DNA of 64,000 bases from Anaerobaca sp035448545 (GTDB taxonomy: Bacteria; Planctomycetota; Phycisphaerae; Sedimentisphaerales; Anaerobacaceae). How positions within the stretch are numbered: the first letter of the stretch is position 1; the number at the start of each line of letters is the position of its first letter. The stretch is taken from NCBI GenBank assembly GCA_035448545.1, contig DAOTJE010000007.1, positions 1-64,000 on the forward strand, given 5' to 3'. Below are positions 9,217-16,975 of this stretch, piece after piece. Position numbers and translations under genes: made by a program. The notes beneath the pieces were generated by a model. The model did no database searches, had not been told where the DNA came from, and was given only the letters and a program-made list of their open reading frames with translations.

Positions 9217-10377
9217 ATGACGACGGCCATGACATCACGGCAGCGGGTCCTGACAACACTGGATCATGAGGTCCCCGATCGCGTGCCGATCGATCTGGGA
9301 GGCTTCCAGACCGGCATCCACAGGAAGGCCTACATCGACCTGCTGGATTATCTGGGCATCGAAGACGATGTGACGATCATGGACCCGGTTCAGCAGTTGG
9401 CCAAGCCCTGCGAGGAGGTGCTGGAGCGGTTCCACGTGGACATCCGCTACGTTTTCGCTCATGGCCCGGACAGCTTCGAAGGGGGCATCCAGCAGAGCAT
9501 CCGAGGTGGCCGGCGTTGGCACGATCTGACGGACGAGTTCGGCGTCGTCTGGTCGATGCCCGACGACCAGCCATTTTACATGGACATCTCGCATCACCCG
9601 TTGGCCGATGCGACGATCGACGACCTTGCAGACTATCCCTTCCCCAGAGGTGACGACCCAACACGGTTTACGGGCCTTCGGGACGAAGCCTTGAAGCTGC
9701 GCGAGCAGACTCCCTATGCGATCTCGACCGGCATCGGGGGGGTCGTCTACGAGACCTGTTGGTACATGCGGGGTCTGGAGCGATGGTACATGGACACGGT
9801 CGAGAAGCCGGCCTTTTGCGAGGCCCTGCTGGACCGGACGCTGGCATTCTGGATCGGTTACTACAACGAGTTCATGAAGGAAATCGGCGACCTGGTGGAC
9901 GTTGTGATGATCGGCGACGATATCGGAGGGCAGACGGGCCCGCTGTTTTCGCCGGCGTTTTACCGAGGCGTCGTCAAGCCCCGACAGAAGAGGCTCGTCC
10001 AACACATCAAGTCGCTGACCGATGCGAAGATCTGGTATCACACATGCGGATCTGTTATGCCGCTGATTCCCGACCTCATCGACAACGGCATTGACATCCT
10101 CAATCCCGTCCAGATCAGCGCGACGAATATGGACCCCCGCGAGCTGAAACGCCGATATGGCAACGACCTGACCTTCTGGGGCGGTGGGATCGACACACAG
10201 CACGTGCTGAGCTTCGCGAGCCCCGCCCAGGTGCGCGAGCATGTCCAGGCCAACATCGAAGCGCTGAAGCCGGGCGGTGGCTATGTCTTCAACAGCGTCC
10301 ACAACATTCAGGCGGGTGTGCCGGCCGAGAACATCGTGGCTATGTTCGATGCGGCGTACGAGTATGGCTCCTATTGA
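9217..10377 (+). CDS. Uroporphyrinogen decarboxylase-family protein of the MtaA/CmuA methyltransferase type
   Basis: A 386-residue cytosolic (beta/alpha)8-barrel protein. The start MTSRQRV (residues 5-11) followed by DHEVPDRVPIDLGG is typical of the URO-D superfamily branch that includes MtaA and CmuA. H275 and C277 in YHTCGS form the H-x-C zinc motif of corrinoid-protein methyltransferases, which heme-pathway HemE lacks. This argues against a heme role. Members of this branch pass methyl groups between corrinoid proteins and thiols; relatives in sugar clusters have no proven substrate. The start at 9217 has TAGGAG upstream; a second ATG at 9229 is also possible. It is the last gene of the rhamnose-linked unit and no corrinoid-binding protein is adjacent. 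Confidence 0.8.
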   Translation: MTTAMTSRQRVLTTLDHEVPDRVPIDLGGFQTGIHRKAYIDLLDYLGIEDDVTIMDPVQQLAKPCEEVLERFHVDIRYVFAHGPDSFEGGIQQSIRGGRRWHDLTDEFGVVWSMPDDQPFYMDISHHPLADATIDDLADYPFPRGDDPTRFTGLRDEALKLREQTPYAISTGIGGVVYETCWYMRGLERWYMDTVEKPAFCEALLDRTLAFWIGYYNEFMKEIGDLVDVVMIGDDIGGQTGPLFSPAFYRGVVKPRQKRLVQHIKSLTDAKIWYHTCGSVMPLIPDLIDNGIDILNPVQISATNMDPRELKRRYGNDLTFWGGGIDTQHVLSFASPAQVREHVQANIEALKPGGGYVFNSVHNIQAGVPAENIVAMFDAAYEYGSY

Positions 10378-10413
10378 GCCGGTTCTCATCTCGGCCCGTG
10401 TCGCGCCGGTACG

Positions 10414-11112
10414 TCACGCGCAGGAAAGATTGTCTTTGAAGCGGTAACCCACGCCGCGCACCGTCTCGATGTAGTCCTTGCAGTCGCCCAGCTTCTTGCG
10501 CAGGTAGGCGATCTGAACATCCACCGCCCGGTCACTGACGATGTAATTGCCCCCGTGCAGGGAATCGACAATCTGATAACGTGTGAACACAACTCCCGGC
10601 CGGCGAGCCAGGACACACAGGATATTGAACTCGGAGAAGGTCAGGGACAGAACCGTGCCTTTCAACAGGGCCTCGCGGCGGACCGGATCGATGCTCAGAT
10701 CGTGAATGCGAATCACGCTGTTGTCTGAGTCCTGATCGGCCGCCTTACGCAGCAGACGGCGTACGCGGGCGACCAGAACCTTGGAACTGAACGGCTTGGT
10801 GATGTAGTCGTCGGCTCCCAGCTCCAGCCCTGTGACGACATCGCTTTCCTCGCTCTTGGCGGTCAGCATGATGATGGGCATCTGCCGCGTCCTGCTGCCG
10901 GCCTTCAGGATCCGGCAGACCTCCAGACCGTCGATGCCCGGCAGCATCAGATCGAGGACGGTCAGGACCGGCTGTTCGGTCTGCGCCATCTCCACCGCCT
11001 GCTCGCCCGTACTGGCCATAAGGACGTCGTATCCCTCCCGGACGAGATTGAGCTTCACCAACTCCTGTATATCCTCTTCGTCGTCCACGACGAGAATCGT
11101 GCCTTTTCCCAT
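10414..11112 (-). CDS. OmpR/PhoB-family response regulator
   Basis: A 232-residue two-domain regulator. The receiver domain (about 1-120) has the acidic pocket D10-D11, the phospho-acceptor D54 in VLDLMLPG, the conserved Thr in MLTAKS and the Lys in TKPFSS. A winged-helix DNA-binding domain follows (about 130-228), with the family-typical LTFSEFNIL, SDRAVDVQIAYLRKKLG and IETVRGVGYRF. The start at 11112 (MGKGTILVVDDE) is chosen because the receiver fold begins there; upstream in-frame residues are unlike any domain. No histidine kinase is adjacent, so it is an orphan in this window. It is divergent from the photolyase gene and convergent with the methyltransferase gene. Its regulon is unknown. 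Confidence 0.92.
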   Translation of the reverse strand: MGKGTILVVDDEEDIQELVKLNLVREGYDVLMASTGEQAVEMAQTEQPVLTVLDLMLPGIDGLEVCRILKAGSRTRQMPIIMLTAKSEESDVVTGLELGADDYITKPFSSKVLVARVRRLLRKAADQDSDNSVIRIHDLSIDPVRREALLKGTVLSLTFSEFNILCVLARRPGVVFTRYQIVDSLHGGNYIVSDRAVDVQIAYLRKKLGDCKDYIETVRGVGYRFKDNLSCA

Positions 11113-11233
11113 AGTGTGCCTCAGACACCCGTCAACATGCCTTCCTGCGCCGCATTGCACAGACCTTCTATTCTGCCAGAACACAAGATCTCGGTTAGTG
11201 TCGGATTTGAATCTCTTTAGTTTCCTGTTAGCG

Positions 11234-11262
11234 TGGACGGCCCTGGCCATGCGCGGTATAAG
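11234..11262 (+). promoter_or_regulatory. Possible sigma-70 promoter of the photolyase gene
   Basis: TGGACG (11234-11239) and TATAAG (11257-11262) are separated by 17 bases, an acceptable -35/-10 pair 57 bases before the photolyase ATG. The -35 matches TTGACA at four of six positions and the -10 matches TATAAT at five of six. Confidence 0.4.
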
Positions 11263-11318
11263 AGCGGAGTGCAGGGAGCAGGGGTGGGCGATGCGTGTCG
11301 CATGGCGTGGGGGCTGCT

Positions 11319-12677
11319 ATGATTCAGCCGGACAGGATCGTGCCTCTCAACCGTTGCGAGGTTCGCGACGGGCAGTATGTGTTGTATTGGATGCAGGCGG
11401 CCCAACGCGCCGAATACAACCATGCCCTCGAATATGCCATCGACCGGGCCAACGAATTGAAGGCGCCTGTGCTTGCGGCATTCGGCCTGACAGCGGACTT
11501 CCCCGAGGCCAACGCGAGGCACTACCGGTTCATGCTGGAAGGGTTGCAGCAGGTCGAGAAGGGCTTGGCCGGTCGCGGAATCCGCCTCGTCGTCCGGGCC
11601 GAGACGCCGCCTCACTGTGTCGCCAGGCTGGCGAAGAAGGCCTGTCTGGTCGTCGTCGACGAGGGCCACCTGCGAGTGCAACGGCAGTGGCGGGCCGAGG
11701 TTGCGGAGAAGATCACCCGTCCGCTGATCGAGGTGGAGACGAACGTGATCGTCCCGGTGGAAACGGCGGCTGAGAGGGAGAATTTTTCGGCAGGGACCTT
11801 CCGGCCCCGCATCCGCAGGCAACTCGACACGTATCTGGTCCCGCTGAGACATCGCCAGGTCCGCTTCCCTTCGCTCGGTTTGTCCTTTGAGAGTCTCGAC
11901 CTGCGCGACATCGACAAGGTGATCGCACGGCTCAATCTCGACCGATCCGTCGGGCCAGCGCCGGGCCTGACCGGAGGCAGCGAGCAGGCGAAACGTCGTC
12001 TCGATGACTTCATTGGCCGCAAACGCGACGGCTATGCAGACCAGCGCAACGATCCGAACCTCGACGGGACATCCAACCTCAGTCCCTATCTCCATTTCGG
12101 TCAGATCTCGCCTTTGCAGGTCGCTTTGAAGGTGGGCCAGACGCCGAGTCCAGGCAACGACGCGTTTCTCGAGGAGCTGATCGTCCGCCGGGAGCTGAGC
12201 TTCAACTTCGTCTATTACAACCACCAGTATGACAGTTACGAGTGCCTGCCGCCGTGGGTCAGGCGAACGCTGGATTTCCACCGTCGCGACCGACGCCAAT
12301 ATGTGTACAGCCTCGAAGAATTCGAAACCGCGAAGACCCATGACCCGTACTGGAATGCGGCACAGAAGGAAATGACGCTCACCGGCAAGATGCACGGCTA
12401 CATGAGAATGTACTGGGGCAAGAAGATACTGGAGTGGAGCAAGAGTCCCGAAGAGGGCTTCCGTATCGCGCTGCACCTGAACAACAGGTATGAGCTCGAT
12501 GGGCGGGACCCGAACGGCTATGCCGGCGTGGCCTGGTGTTTCGGCAAGCACGATCGTGCCTGGGCCGAGCGACCGGTGTTCGGCAAGGTTCGCTATATGA
12601 ACGCGGCCGGCCTCAAGAGGAAGTTCGACCCCGACGCTTATGTCCGCAAGGTTGAACGCATCGAGTCGGGGCGGTAG
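11319..12677 (+). CDS. phr: Class II cyclobutane pyrimidine dimer photolyase
   Basis: A 452-residue flavoprotein that splits UV-induced pyrimidine dimers using light and FADH-. The N-terminal alpha/beta antenna domain (about 20-190) contains YVLYWMQAAQRAEYNHAL, a hallmark of class II enzymes. The C-terminal helical FAD domain contains NLSPYLHFGQISP, KMHGYMRMYWGKKILEW and ERPVFGKVRYMN, all strongly conserved in class II. Length is normal (about 450-480). The start at 11319 (MIQPDRIVPLN) fits the family; the ribosome site is weak (GTGGGGG). It sits six bases before the epimerase gene, so the two are likely co-transcribed. A photolyase in an apparently anaerobic organism suggests occasional exposure to light. 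Confidence 0.95.
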   Translation: MIQPDRIVPLNRCEVRDGQYVLYWMQAAQRAEYNHALEYAIDRANELKAPVLAAFGLTADFPEANARHYRFMLEGLQQVEKGLAGRGIRLVVRAETPPHCVARLAKKACLVVVDEGHLRVQRQWRAEVAEKITRPLIEVETNVIVPVETAAERENFSAGTFRPRIRRQLDTYLVPLRHRQVRFPSLGLSFESLDLRDIDKVIARLNLDRSVGPAPGLTGGSEQAKRRLDDFIGRKRDGYADQRNDPNLDGTSNLSPYLHFGQISPLQVALKVGQTPSPGNDAFLEELIVRRELSFNFVYYNHQYDSYECLPPWVRRTLDFHRRDRRQYVYSLEEFETAKTHDPYWNAAQKEMTLTGKMHGYMRMYWGKKILEWSKSPEEGFRIALHLNNRYELDGRDPNGYAGVAWCFGKHDRAWAERPVFGKVRYMNAAGLKRKFDPDAYVRKVERIESGR

Positions 12678-12682
12678 GGAAT

Positions 12683-13604
12683 ATGGGCACGCGCATCGTC
12701 ATCGCAGGGGCGACGGGTTTCATCGGACAGGCACTGTGTCGGGATTTGTGCCGAGGCTACGACCTTGTGGCTCTCTCTCGTGACGCCAAGAAGGCCACCG
12801 GCGTCGTAGGGCCCTATGCGAAGGTCGTCGAGTGGGACGGTCGCACGACGGGACCGTGGGCCCACGAGGTCGACGGCGCCGAAGCGGCGGTGAACCTGGC
12901 CGGCGAGAGCATCGGCTCGGGACGCTGGAGCCGGGCGAAGAAGGCCGACATTCTACAGAGCCGCACGCATGCGGCCAGAGCCATCATCGACGCGATCGAA
13001 CTGGCGCGGGACAAACCCAGGGTCTTCGTGCAGGCGTCGGCCGTCGGCTTCTACGGGGTCCGGGGGCGATGGGGTGCTGGACGAGGATTCGGCCCCCGGC
13101 ACGGGGCTGCTGGCGGAGGTTTGTCGCAGGGTGGAGATGATCGCCGAAAGAGTGGAGCGGTTCGGTGTTCGAAAGATCGTCCTGCGTACCGGAGTCGTGC
13201 TGGGGACAGAAGGCGGTGCGCTTCCGAAGCTGATGCGGCCTTTTCGTTTTCATCTCGGCGGGTACGTGGGGACGGGCAGACAGTGGTTCTCGTGGATCAG
13301 CCTTCAGGATGAAGTCCGGGCGATTCGGTTCCTCATCGAGAATCCCGGCGCACAGGGTGTCTTCAACCTGACCGCCCCTGAGCCGGTGACGATAAGGGAT
13401 TTCTGTAAGGCATTGGGCAAGGTTATAGGACGGTCCGCCTGGATGGCTGTCCCCGGCTTCGCGTTGCGGCTGGCCTTCGGACAGATGGCAGATGAGGTGC
13501 TCCTGGGAGGCCAGAGGGTGGTTCCCAAACGTTTGAGTGAGATGGGTTTTGAATTCAGGCATCGCGACGCTGCCGGCGCGCTGACGGAGATGCTCCGAGG
13601 ATGA
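12683..13604 (+). pseudogene. TIGR01777-family NAD(P)-dependent epimerase, frameshifted
   Basis: Two overlapping reading frames together encode a full-length (306-residue) member of the TIGR01777 sugar-nucleotide-epimerase-like family. The first part has the Rossmann motif GATGFIGQ, NLAGESI and QASAVGFYG; the second continues with GDGVLDEDSAPG, RTGVVLG, WFSWISLQDEV and PKRLSEMGFEF. The break is in the five-G run at 13062-13066: removing one G restores VRGDGVLDED, which matches the family. Total length is 3n+1, as expected for one inserted base. This may be a true inactivating mutation, a phase-variable tract or an assembly error; everything else looks well preserved. It lies between the photolyase and a flavin-binding gene, with gaps of 5 and 4 bases. 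Confidence 0.85.
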
Positions 13605-13608
13605 CGGT

Positions 13609-13983
13609 ATGAATCTGCGTGACTATTTCGAGAGTACGGATGGCTTAGGTGTGTTGGGCACCGCGGACGCCGAGGGCAGGGTGGATATGGCCCTTTATGC
13701 CCGGCCTCACGTGGCAGATGATGAATCGGTGGCTCTGATCATGAGCGATCGGACCAGCCACAACAACATCGTGGTAAATCCCCATGCCGCATATCTGTTT
13801 GTCGAAAGCGGCAAGGGATACAAGGGCAAACGGCTCTATCTGACCAGGACCCACGAGGAGACGGACCCGGCGCGCATCGATGCTGTTCGCCGCCCGGGAA
13901 GCAGGAGCCATGACCGCGGGGATGCGCCGAGGTTCCTCGTGCACTTCAGAGTCGAGGAGGTCCGACCTCTGATAGGGGGTTGA
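13609..13983 (+). CDS. Pyridoxamine 5'-phosphate oxidase-family (FMN-binding split-barrel) protein
   Basis: A 124-residue single-domain protein resembling small FMN-binding split barrels. It begins DYFESTDGLGVLGTADAEGR, the usual first strand pair of this family, followed by a region predicted to bind flavin (SDRTSHNNIVVNPHAAYLF). Members include flavin reductases and F420/FMN-dependent oxidoreductases, and many have no known substrate; it is shorter than true PdxH (about 210), so pyridoxal-phosphate synthesis is unlikely. The gene starts four bases after the epimerase stop, with GAGG just upstream of the ATG, so it belongs to the photolyase-epimerase unit. It is followed by a 304-base gap leading to rex. 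Confidence 0.75.
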   Translation: MNLRDYFESTDGLGVLGTADAEGRVDMALYARPHVADDESVALIMSDRTSHNNIVVNPHAAYLFVESGKGYKGKRLYLTRTHEETDPARIDAVRRPGSRSHDRGDAPRFLVHFRVEEVRPLIGG

Positions 13984-14203
13984 TTGCCGGGAACAAGACT
14001 CATGGCAGCTGATGATGTGGCAGAGTTGTTCAAACCAGCGCAATTGTCGCTCCCGGATGCACGCAATCGGGCGCTCGGCGGGCATTTCGGCAGCTTACCT
14101 GCCAAGATTTTCCTCTCCCGTTTTATGACCGGTTAACCGCTGTGCTCCGAAGAACTTGCGCTGAATGACGTGAAAGGCGCAGGACAAAGTCTCACTGCGA
14201 CGC
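13984..14203. other. Non-coding stretch upstream of the rex promoter
   Basis: Part of the 304-base gap between the flavin-binding gene and rex. No open frame with coding character, RNA gene or clear terminator hairpin was recognised; the functional elements seen in the gap (promoter and operator) lie to its right at 14204-14263. Confidence 0.5.
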
Positions 14204-14232
14204 TTGACATGCGTACGCCAAAGGAGTATAGT
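14204..14232 (+). promoter_or_regulatory. Consensus sigma-70 promoter of rex
   Basis: TTGACA (14204-14209, perfect -35) and TATAGT (14227-14232, five of six matches to TATAAT) are separated by exactly 17 bases. The predicted start of transcription is near 14239, about 50 bases before the rex ATG and directly upstream of the Rex-like operator at 14246. Confidence 0.8.
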
Positions 14233-14245
14233 CATGCCTTTAACT

Positions 14246-14263
14246 TTGTGAATGTGAGCACAA
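14246..14263. promoter_or_regulatory. Rex-like operator (autoregulatory site)
   Basis: The 18-base sequence TTGTGAATGTGAGCACAA matches the Rex consensus TTGTGAAnnnnTTCACAA at 12 of 14 defined positions, with intact TTGTG...CACAA ends. It begins about 7 bases after the predicted transcription start, where bound Rex would block RNA polymerase. Because the gene downstream is rex, this implies autoregulation by the NADH/NAD+ ratio. The same bases also fit a CRP-type site (TGTGA-N6-GCACA, one mismatch), an alternative that sequence alone cannot exclude; the adjacency to rex favours Rex. Confidence 0.72.
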
Positions 14264-14287
14264 GTACTAATTTGTCGTGGCATTCGC

Positions 14288-14911
14288 ATGAGGTATCGCA
14301 AAATCCCTGACGAGACCGTTCGTCGGTTGCCAATCTATCTGCGAGGGTTGATGTTTTCAGCGGAAAAGGGCAAAGAACACATCTCCAGCCAGTCGCTGGC
14401 CGCCTCCGTAGGGGTTCATTCGTGGCAGATTCGCAAGGATTTCTCGTACTTCGGTGATTTCGGCACTCCCGGCGTGGGCTACAACATCGGCAAGCTCGCC
14501 AGGGAGATACAGAGGATCCTGCGTCTGGACGTCATTAAGAAAGCTGCGTTGGTCGGCGTGGGGGATTTGGGGTCCGCTCTGCTGGCGTACCCGGGCTTTG
14601 GAACGTACGGGCTGGATGTCGTGGCGGCCTTTGATGTCGATCCGCAGAAGATCGGCCGCACGATCAGTGGTGTCGAGATCGAGGATGTGGCGGGCATCGA
14701 CTCACTGGCGCAGCGAGGCATCTTCCTGGCGATCGTCGCGGTCCCCCGTGAAGTTGCCCAGCAGACGGTGGATCGGCTGGTCGCCGCGGGGATCAAGGGG
14801 ATCCTGAATTTCGCCCCCTGCAAGGTCGAAGCCCCCAAACGCGTCAAAGTTATTACGCTGGATATTGCCATGGAACTGGCCCGCCTGCCGTACTACATGC
14901 CGGTCAGTTGA
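14288..14911 (+). CDS. rex: Redox-sensing transcriptional repressor Rex
   Basis: A 207-residue homodimeric repressor that senses the NADH/NAD+ ratio and releases DNA when NADH binds. The N-terminal winged helix (about 1-80) has the family signature VHSWQIRKDFSYFGDFG. The C-terminal Rossmann domain carries GVGDLG (residues 90-95) for NADH binding, followed by AFDVDPQKIG and the conserved NFAP near the C-terminus. Length is standard. The ATG at 14288 has no strong ribosome site. The gene has its own consensus promoter and a Rex-like operator in its leader, and is followed 100 bases later by hydrogenase genes, which are typical Rex targets in anaerobes. No second Rex site was found in that 100-base gap, so read-through from the rex promoter is likely. 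Confidence 0.96.
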   Translation: MRYRKIPDETVRRLPIYLRGLMFSAEKGKEHISSQSLAASVGVHSWQIRKDFSYFGDFGTPGVGYNIGKLAREIQRILRLDVIKKAALVGVGDLGSALLAYPGFGTYGLDVVAAFDVDPQKIGRTISGVEIEDVAGIDSLAQRGIFLAIVAVPREVAQQTVDRLVAAGIKGILNFAPCKVEAPKRVKVITLDIAMELARLPYYMPVS

Positions 14912-15011
14912 GTCGAGCAGGCCAGGCCACCGATCGGGTCCGATGAGAAACGGCGTGGCGTCGGACAACGTTGAGAACTGTTTTTGAGGCTTTTGGAGCC
15001 GGGATTGTGCG

Positions 15012-16046
15012 ATGAGTGTGAAGAAAATTACGAAGGATGATTTTTCCGCATTTGTGGATGCGCTGATCGGCAAGACCAGCGTCATAGGAGTCCAGGCCAA
15101 GGGCGATCGCTTTGATTTTGCCCCTCTGGAATCGGCGAAGAATCTGCGGCTGGACTACGATGTGACACTCCAGCCGCCGAAGAAGTACTTTCTGCCTCCC
15201 CGGGAAGTGCTGATGACATTCGAGATCGGCGGGGGCTACAAGTCGGAGTATGAGGATGAGCCGTTCGTCCTGCTCGGGGTCCACCCCTACGACATGATCG
15301 CGATCCGTCAGATGGACGAGCTCTTCCAGCAGGACAACTACGACACGCACTACATGAAGCGGCGCAACAACGCGACGATCATCGCCTGCGACGTGGTCAA
15401 GCCGTCGGAGCATGTGTTCGCTTCCTCTATGGGCACTGCGGTCGTGCGGGGAGGTTACGATATTCTTCTGACCGATATCGGCACCGCCTATGTGGCCGAG
15501 TCGGGCACGCCCAAAGGCGAGAAGCTGCTGGCCGGGATGAAGGGTATTGCCGCCGACGAAGCGGCGCTGAAAAGCCGGGAGGCGGTGTGGGCCAGGAACA
15601 AGAAAGGGCTTAATCGCCATGAGCTCAAGTGTGATCCAGCCTATCTGCCGAAGCTGCTGGACAAGGCCTACGACCATCCCGTCTGGGAAGAGCGGGCCCG
15701 GACCTGCTTCGCCTGTGGATCGTGCAATCTGGTCTGCCCGACGTGTTACTGCTTCAACGTCCAGGACGAAGTGAACTGGGACCTCCAGACGGGCAAGCGC
15801 GAAAGGGCCTGGGACGGATGTCTGCTCGACGGTTTCACCAAAGTGGCAGGGGAGCACGAGTTCCGAAAGCATCGGTCGGATCGGTTCCGGCACCGGCTGT
15901 ACCGAAAGGCCAAGTATGTGCCGCCCAAGATCGGCGGCCAGATCGCCTGTGTAGGCTGTGGCCGGTGCGTGGCGGCGTGCCTGCCGGACATCGCCAACCC
16001 GGTGAGCGTCTACAACCGTCTGATTGACGATCTGGGAATCGGATAG
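15012..16046 (+). CDS. hydB: [NiFe] hydrogenase (sulfhydrogenase-type) beta subunit, 4Fe-4S dicluster protein
   Basis: A 344-residue electron-transfer subunit matching the HydB/beta subunit of cytosolic group 3 [NiFe] hydrogenases such as the Pyrococcus sulfhydrogenase. The C-terminal third holds two cysteine clusters: C232-x2-C235-x2-C238-x3-C242 in CFACGSCNLVCPTC, and C313-x2-C-x2-C-x3-C in CVGCGRCVAAC. These would bind two [4Fe-4S] clusters that carry electrons between the small subunit and the flavin subunit. The N-terminal part (VLLGVHPYDMIAIRQMDELF) is also family-typical. It is first of four subunit genes in the order beta-gamma-delta-alpha, identical to hydBGDA in Pyrococcus. It lies 100 bases after rex. 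Family assignment is confident; the electron acceptor (NAD or NADP) cannot be decided by eye. Confidence 0.9.
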   Translation: MSVKKITKDDFSAFVDALIGKTSVIGVQAKGDRFDFAPLESAKNLRLDYDVTLQPPKKYFLPPREVLMTFEIGGGYKSEYEDEPFVLLGVHPYDMIAIRQMDELFQQDNYDTHYMKRRNNATIIACDVVKPSEHVFASSMGTAVVRGGYDILLTDIGTAYVAESGTPKGEKLLAGMKGIAADEAALKSREAVWARNKKGLNRHELKCDPAYLPKLLDKAYDHPVWEERARTCFACGSCNLVCPTCYCFNVQDEVNWDLQTGKRERAWDGCLLDGFTKVAGEHEFRKHRSDRFRHRLYRKAKYVPPKIGGQIACVGCGRCVAACLPDIANPVSVYNRLIDDLGIG

Positions 16047-16133
16047 GAAGTTTGAAGTGGGGTGTTTGAAGATTGAGGGGCACTTCGAACGCAAGGCTTG
16101 AAACTTGAGACTTCTCTTGAAGGGGTTTGACGC
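16047..16133. repeat. Degenerate TTGAA-rich intergenic repeat between hydB and hydG
   Basis: The gap contains several imperfect copies of a GAAGTTTGAAG / GAAACTTGAGACTTC unit (for example near 16050-16070 and 16098-16116), partly inverted relative to each other. It has no coding character and is lower in GC than its surroundings. It resembles short dispersed repeats seen between genes in related genomes; its function is unknown. AAGGGG at its 3' end serves as the ribosome site of the next gene. Confidence 0.45.
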
Positions 16134-16973
16134 ATGTGTCAGTGTTGTACGGAAAAGAAGGACATCTATCTGCCGCAGTTGGCGACGGTCGTGAAGGCGG
16201 AAGCCATGAACGTGACCGAGCGGTATCTGCGGCTTCGGATGGATGACGGCCAGTTCGATTACGTCCCCGGCCAGTTCGTGGAGGTCTCCGTCGCGGGCAT
16301 CGGCGAGGCGCCGATCACGATTACATCGTCCCCGACGCAGAAGGACGGGTTCGAGCTGGTCATCCGCAAGATCGGCAACGTCACCAACGCGGTCCACAAT
16401 CTCTCCGAGGGTGCCAAGATCGGGATTCGCGGACCCCTCGGCGACGGCACGTACCCGGTGGAAGAGGCCAAGGGCAAGAACCTGGTCTTTATCTGCGGCG
16501 GCTTGGGCCTGGTCCCGCAGCGGGCCTTCATCAACTACGTGCTCGACAATCGCGATGACTACGGCGAGGTGACGATCCTCCAGGGGACCAAGTGCTACGA
16601 GCAGCGGCTGTTCGTCAAAGAAGTGGCCGCCTGGGAGAAGCGCGGGGACGTGCACATGCTCGAAACCATCGACGAGCCACACGGCAGTTGGAAGGGCAAC
16701 GTCGGTGTCGTGACCAAGCTGATCCCCCAGATCAAGACCGATCTCCAATCGGCCGTCGTGCTGGTTTGCGGCCCGCCCGTTATGTACAAGTTCGTCCTTA
16801 TGGCACTGGAGGAATACGACGTGCCCCATGAGAACATCTTCCTGAACCTGGAGCGCAAGATGAAGTGCGGTGTAGGCAAGTGCGGGCACTGTCAGATCAA
16901 CGGCGTCTACTGCTGCATGGACGGGCCCGTATTCCGATATTCCGATTTGGCCACGATGCCGGAGGCGATCTAA
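16134..16973 (+). CDS. hydG: [NiFe] hydrogenase gamma subunit, FAD/NAD(P)-binding
   Basis: A 279-residue diaphorase subunit related to ferredoxin-NADP reductase and dihydroorotate dehydrogenase electron-transfer subunits. A flavin-binding barrel (about 15-105) contains YVPGQFVEVSV and the EAPITITSSP segment, which replaces the usual RxYS/T flavin motif. A nucleotide-binding domain (about 110-235) contains VFICGGLGLVPQRAF and VLVCGPPVMYKF. The C-terminus has a C-x4-C-x2-C...C pattern (KCGVGKCGHCQINGVYCC) for a [2Fe-2S] cluster. It passes electrons between NAD(P)H and the iron-sulfur subunits. The N-terminal CQCCTEKK adds extra cysteines. AAGGGG eight bases upstream sets the ATG at 16134. It ends two bases before hydD, so translation is coupled. 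The symbol follows Pyrococcus usage and is not the FeFe-maturase HydG. Confidence 0.9.
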   Translation: MCQCCTEKKDIYLPQLATVVKAEAMNVTERYLRLRMDDGQFDYVPGQFVEVSVAGIGEAPITITSSPTQKDGFELVIRKIGNVTNAVHNLSEGAKIGIRGPLGDGTYPVEEAKGKNLVFICGGLGLVPQRAFINYVLDNRDDYGEVTILQGTKCYEQRLFVKEVAAWEKRGDVHMLETIDEPHGSWKGNVGVVTKLIPQIKTDLQSAVVLVCGPPVMYKFVLMALEEYDVPHENIFLNLERKMKCGVGKCGHCQINGVYCCMDGPVFRYSDLATMPEAI

Positions 16974-16975
16974 TC

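Noticed and set aside
9217..10377. HemE (heme-pathway uroporphyrinogen decarboxylase)
   Set aside because: The H-x-C zinc motif and the glycan-gene context indicate the MtaA/CmuA branch rather than heme synthesis.
14246..14263. CRP/FNR-type site instead of a Rex operator
   Set aside because: The CRP pattern fits with one mismatch, but the position in front of rex and the intact TTGTG...CACAA ends favour Rex; kept as an alternative only.
14904..16889. Long minus-strand open frame opposite hydB and hydG
   Set aside because: Antisense to subunits with complete cysteine motifs; composition is that of a shadow frame.
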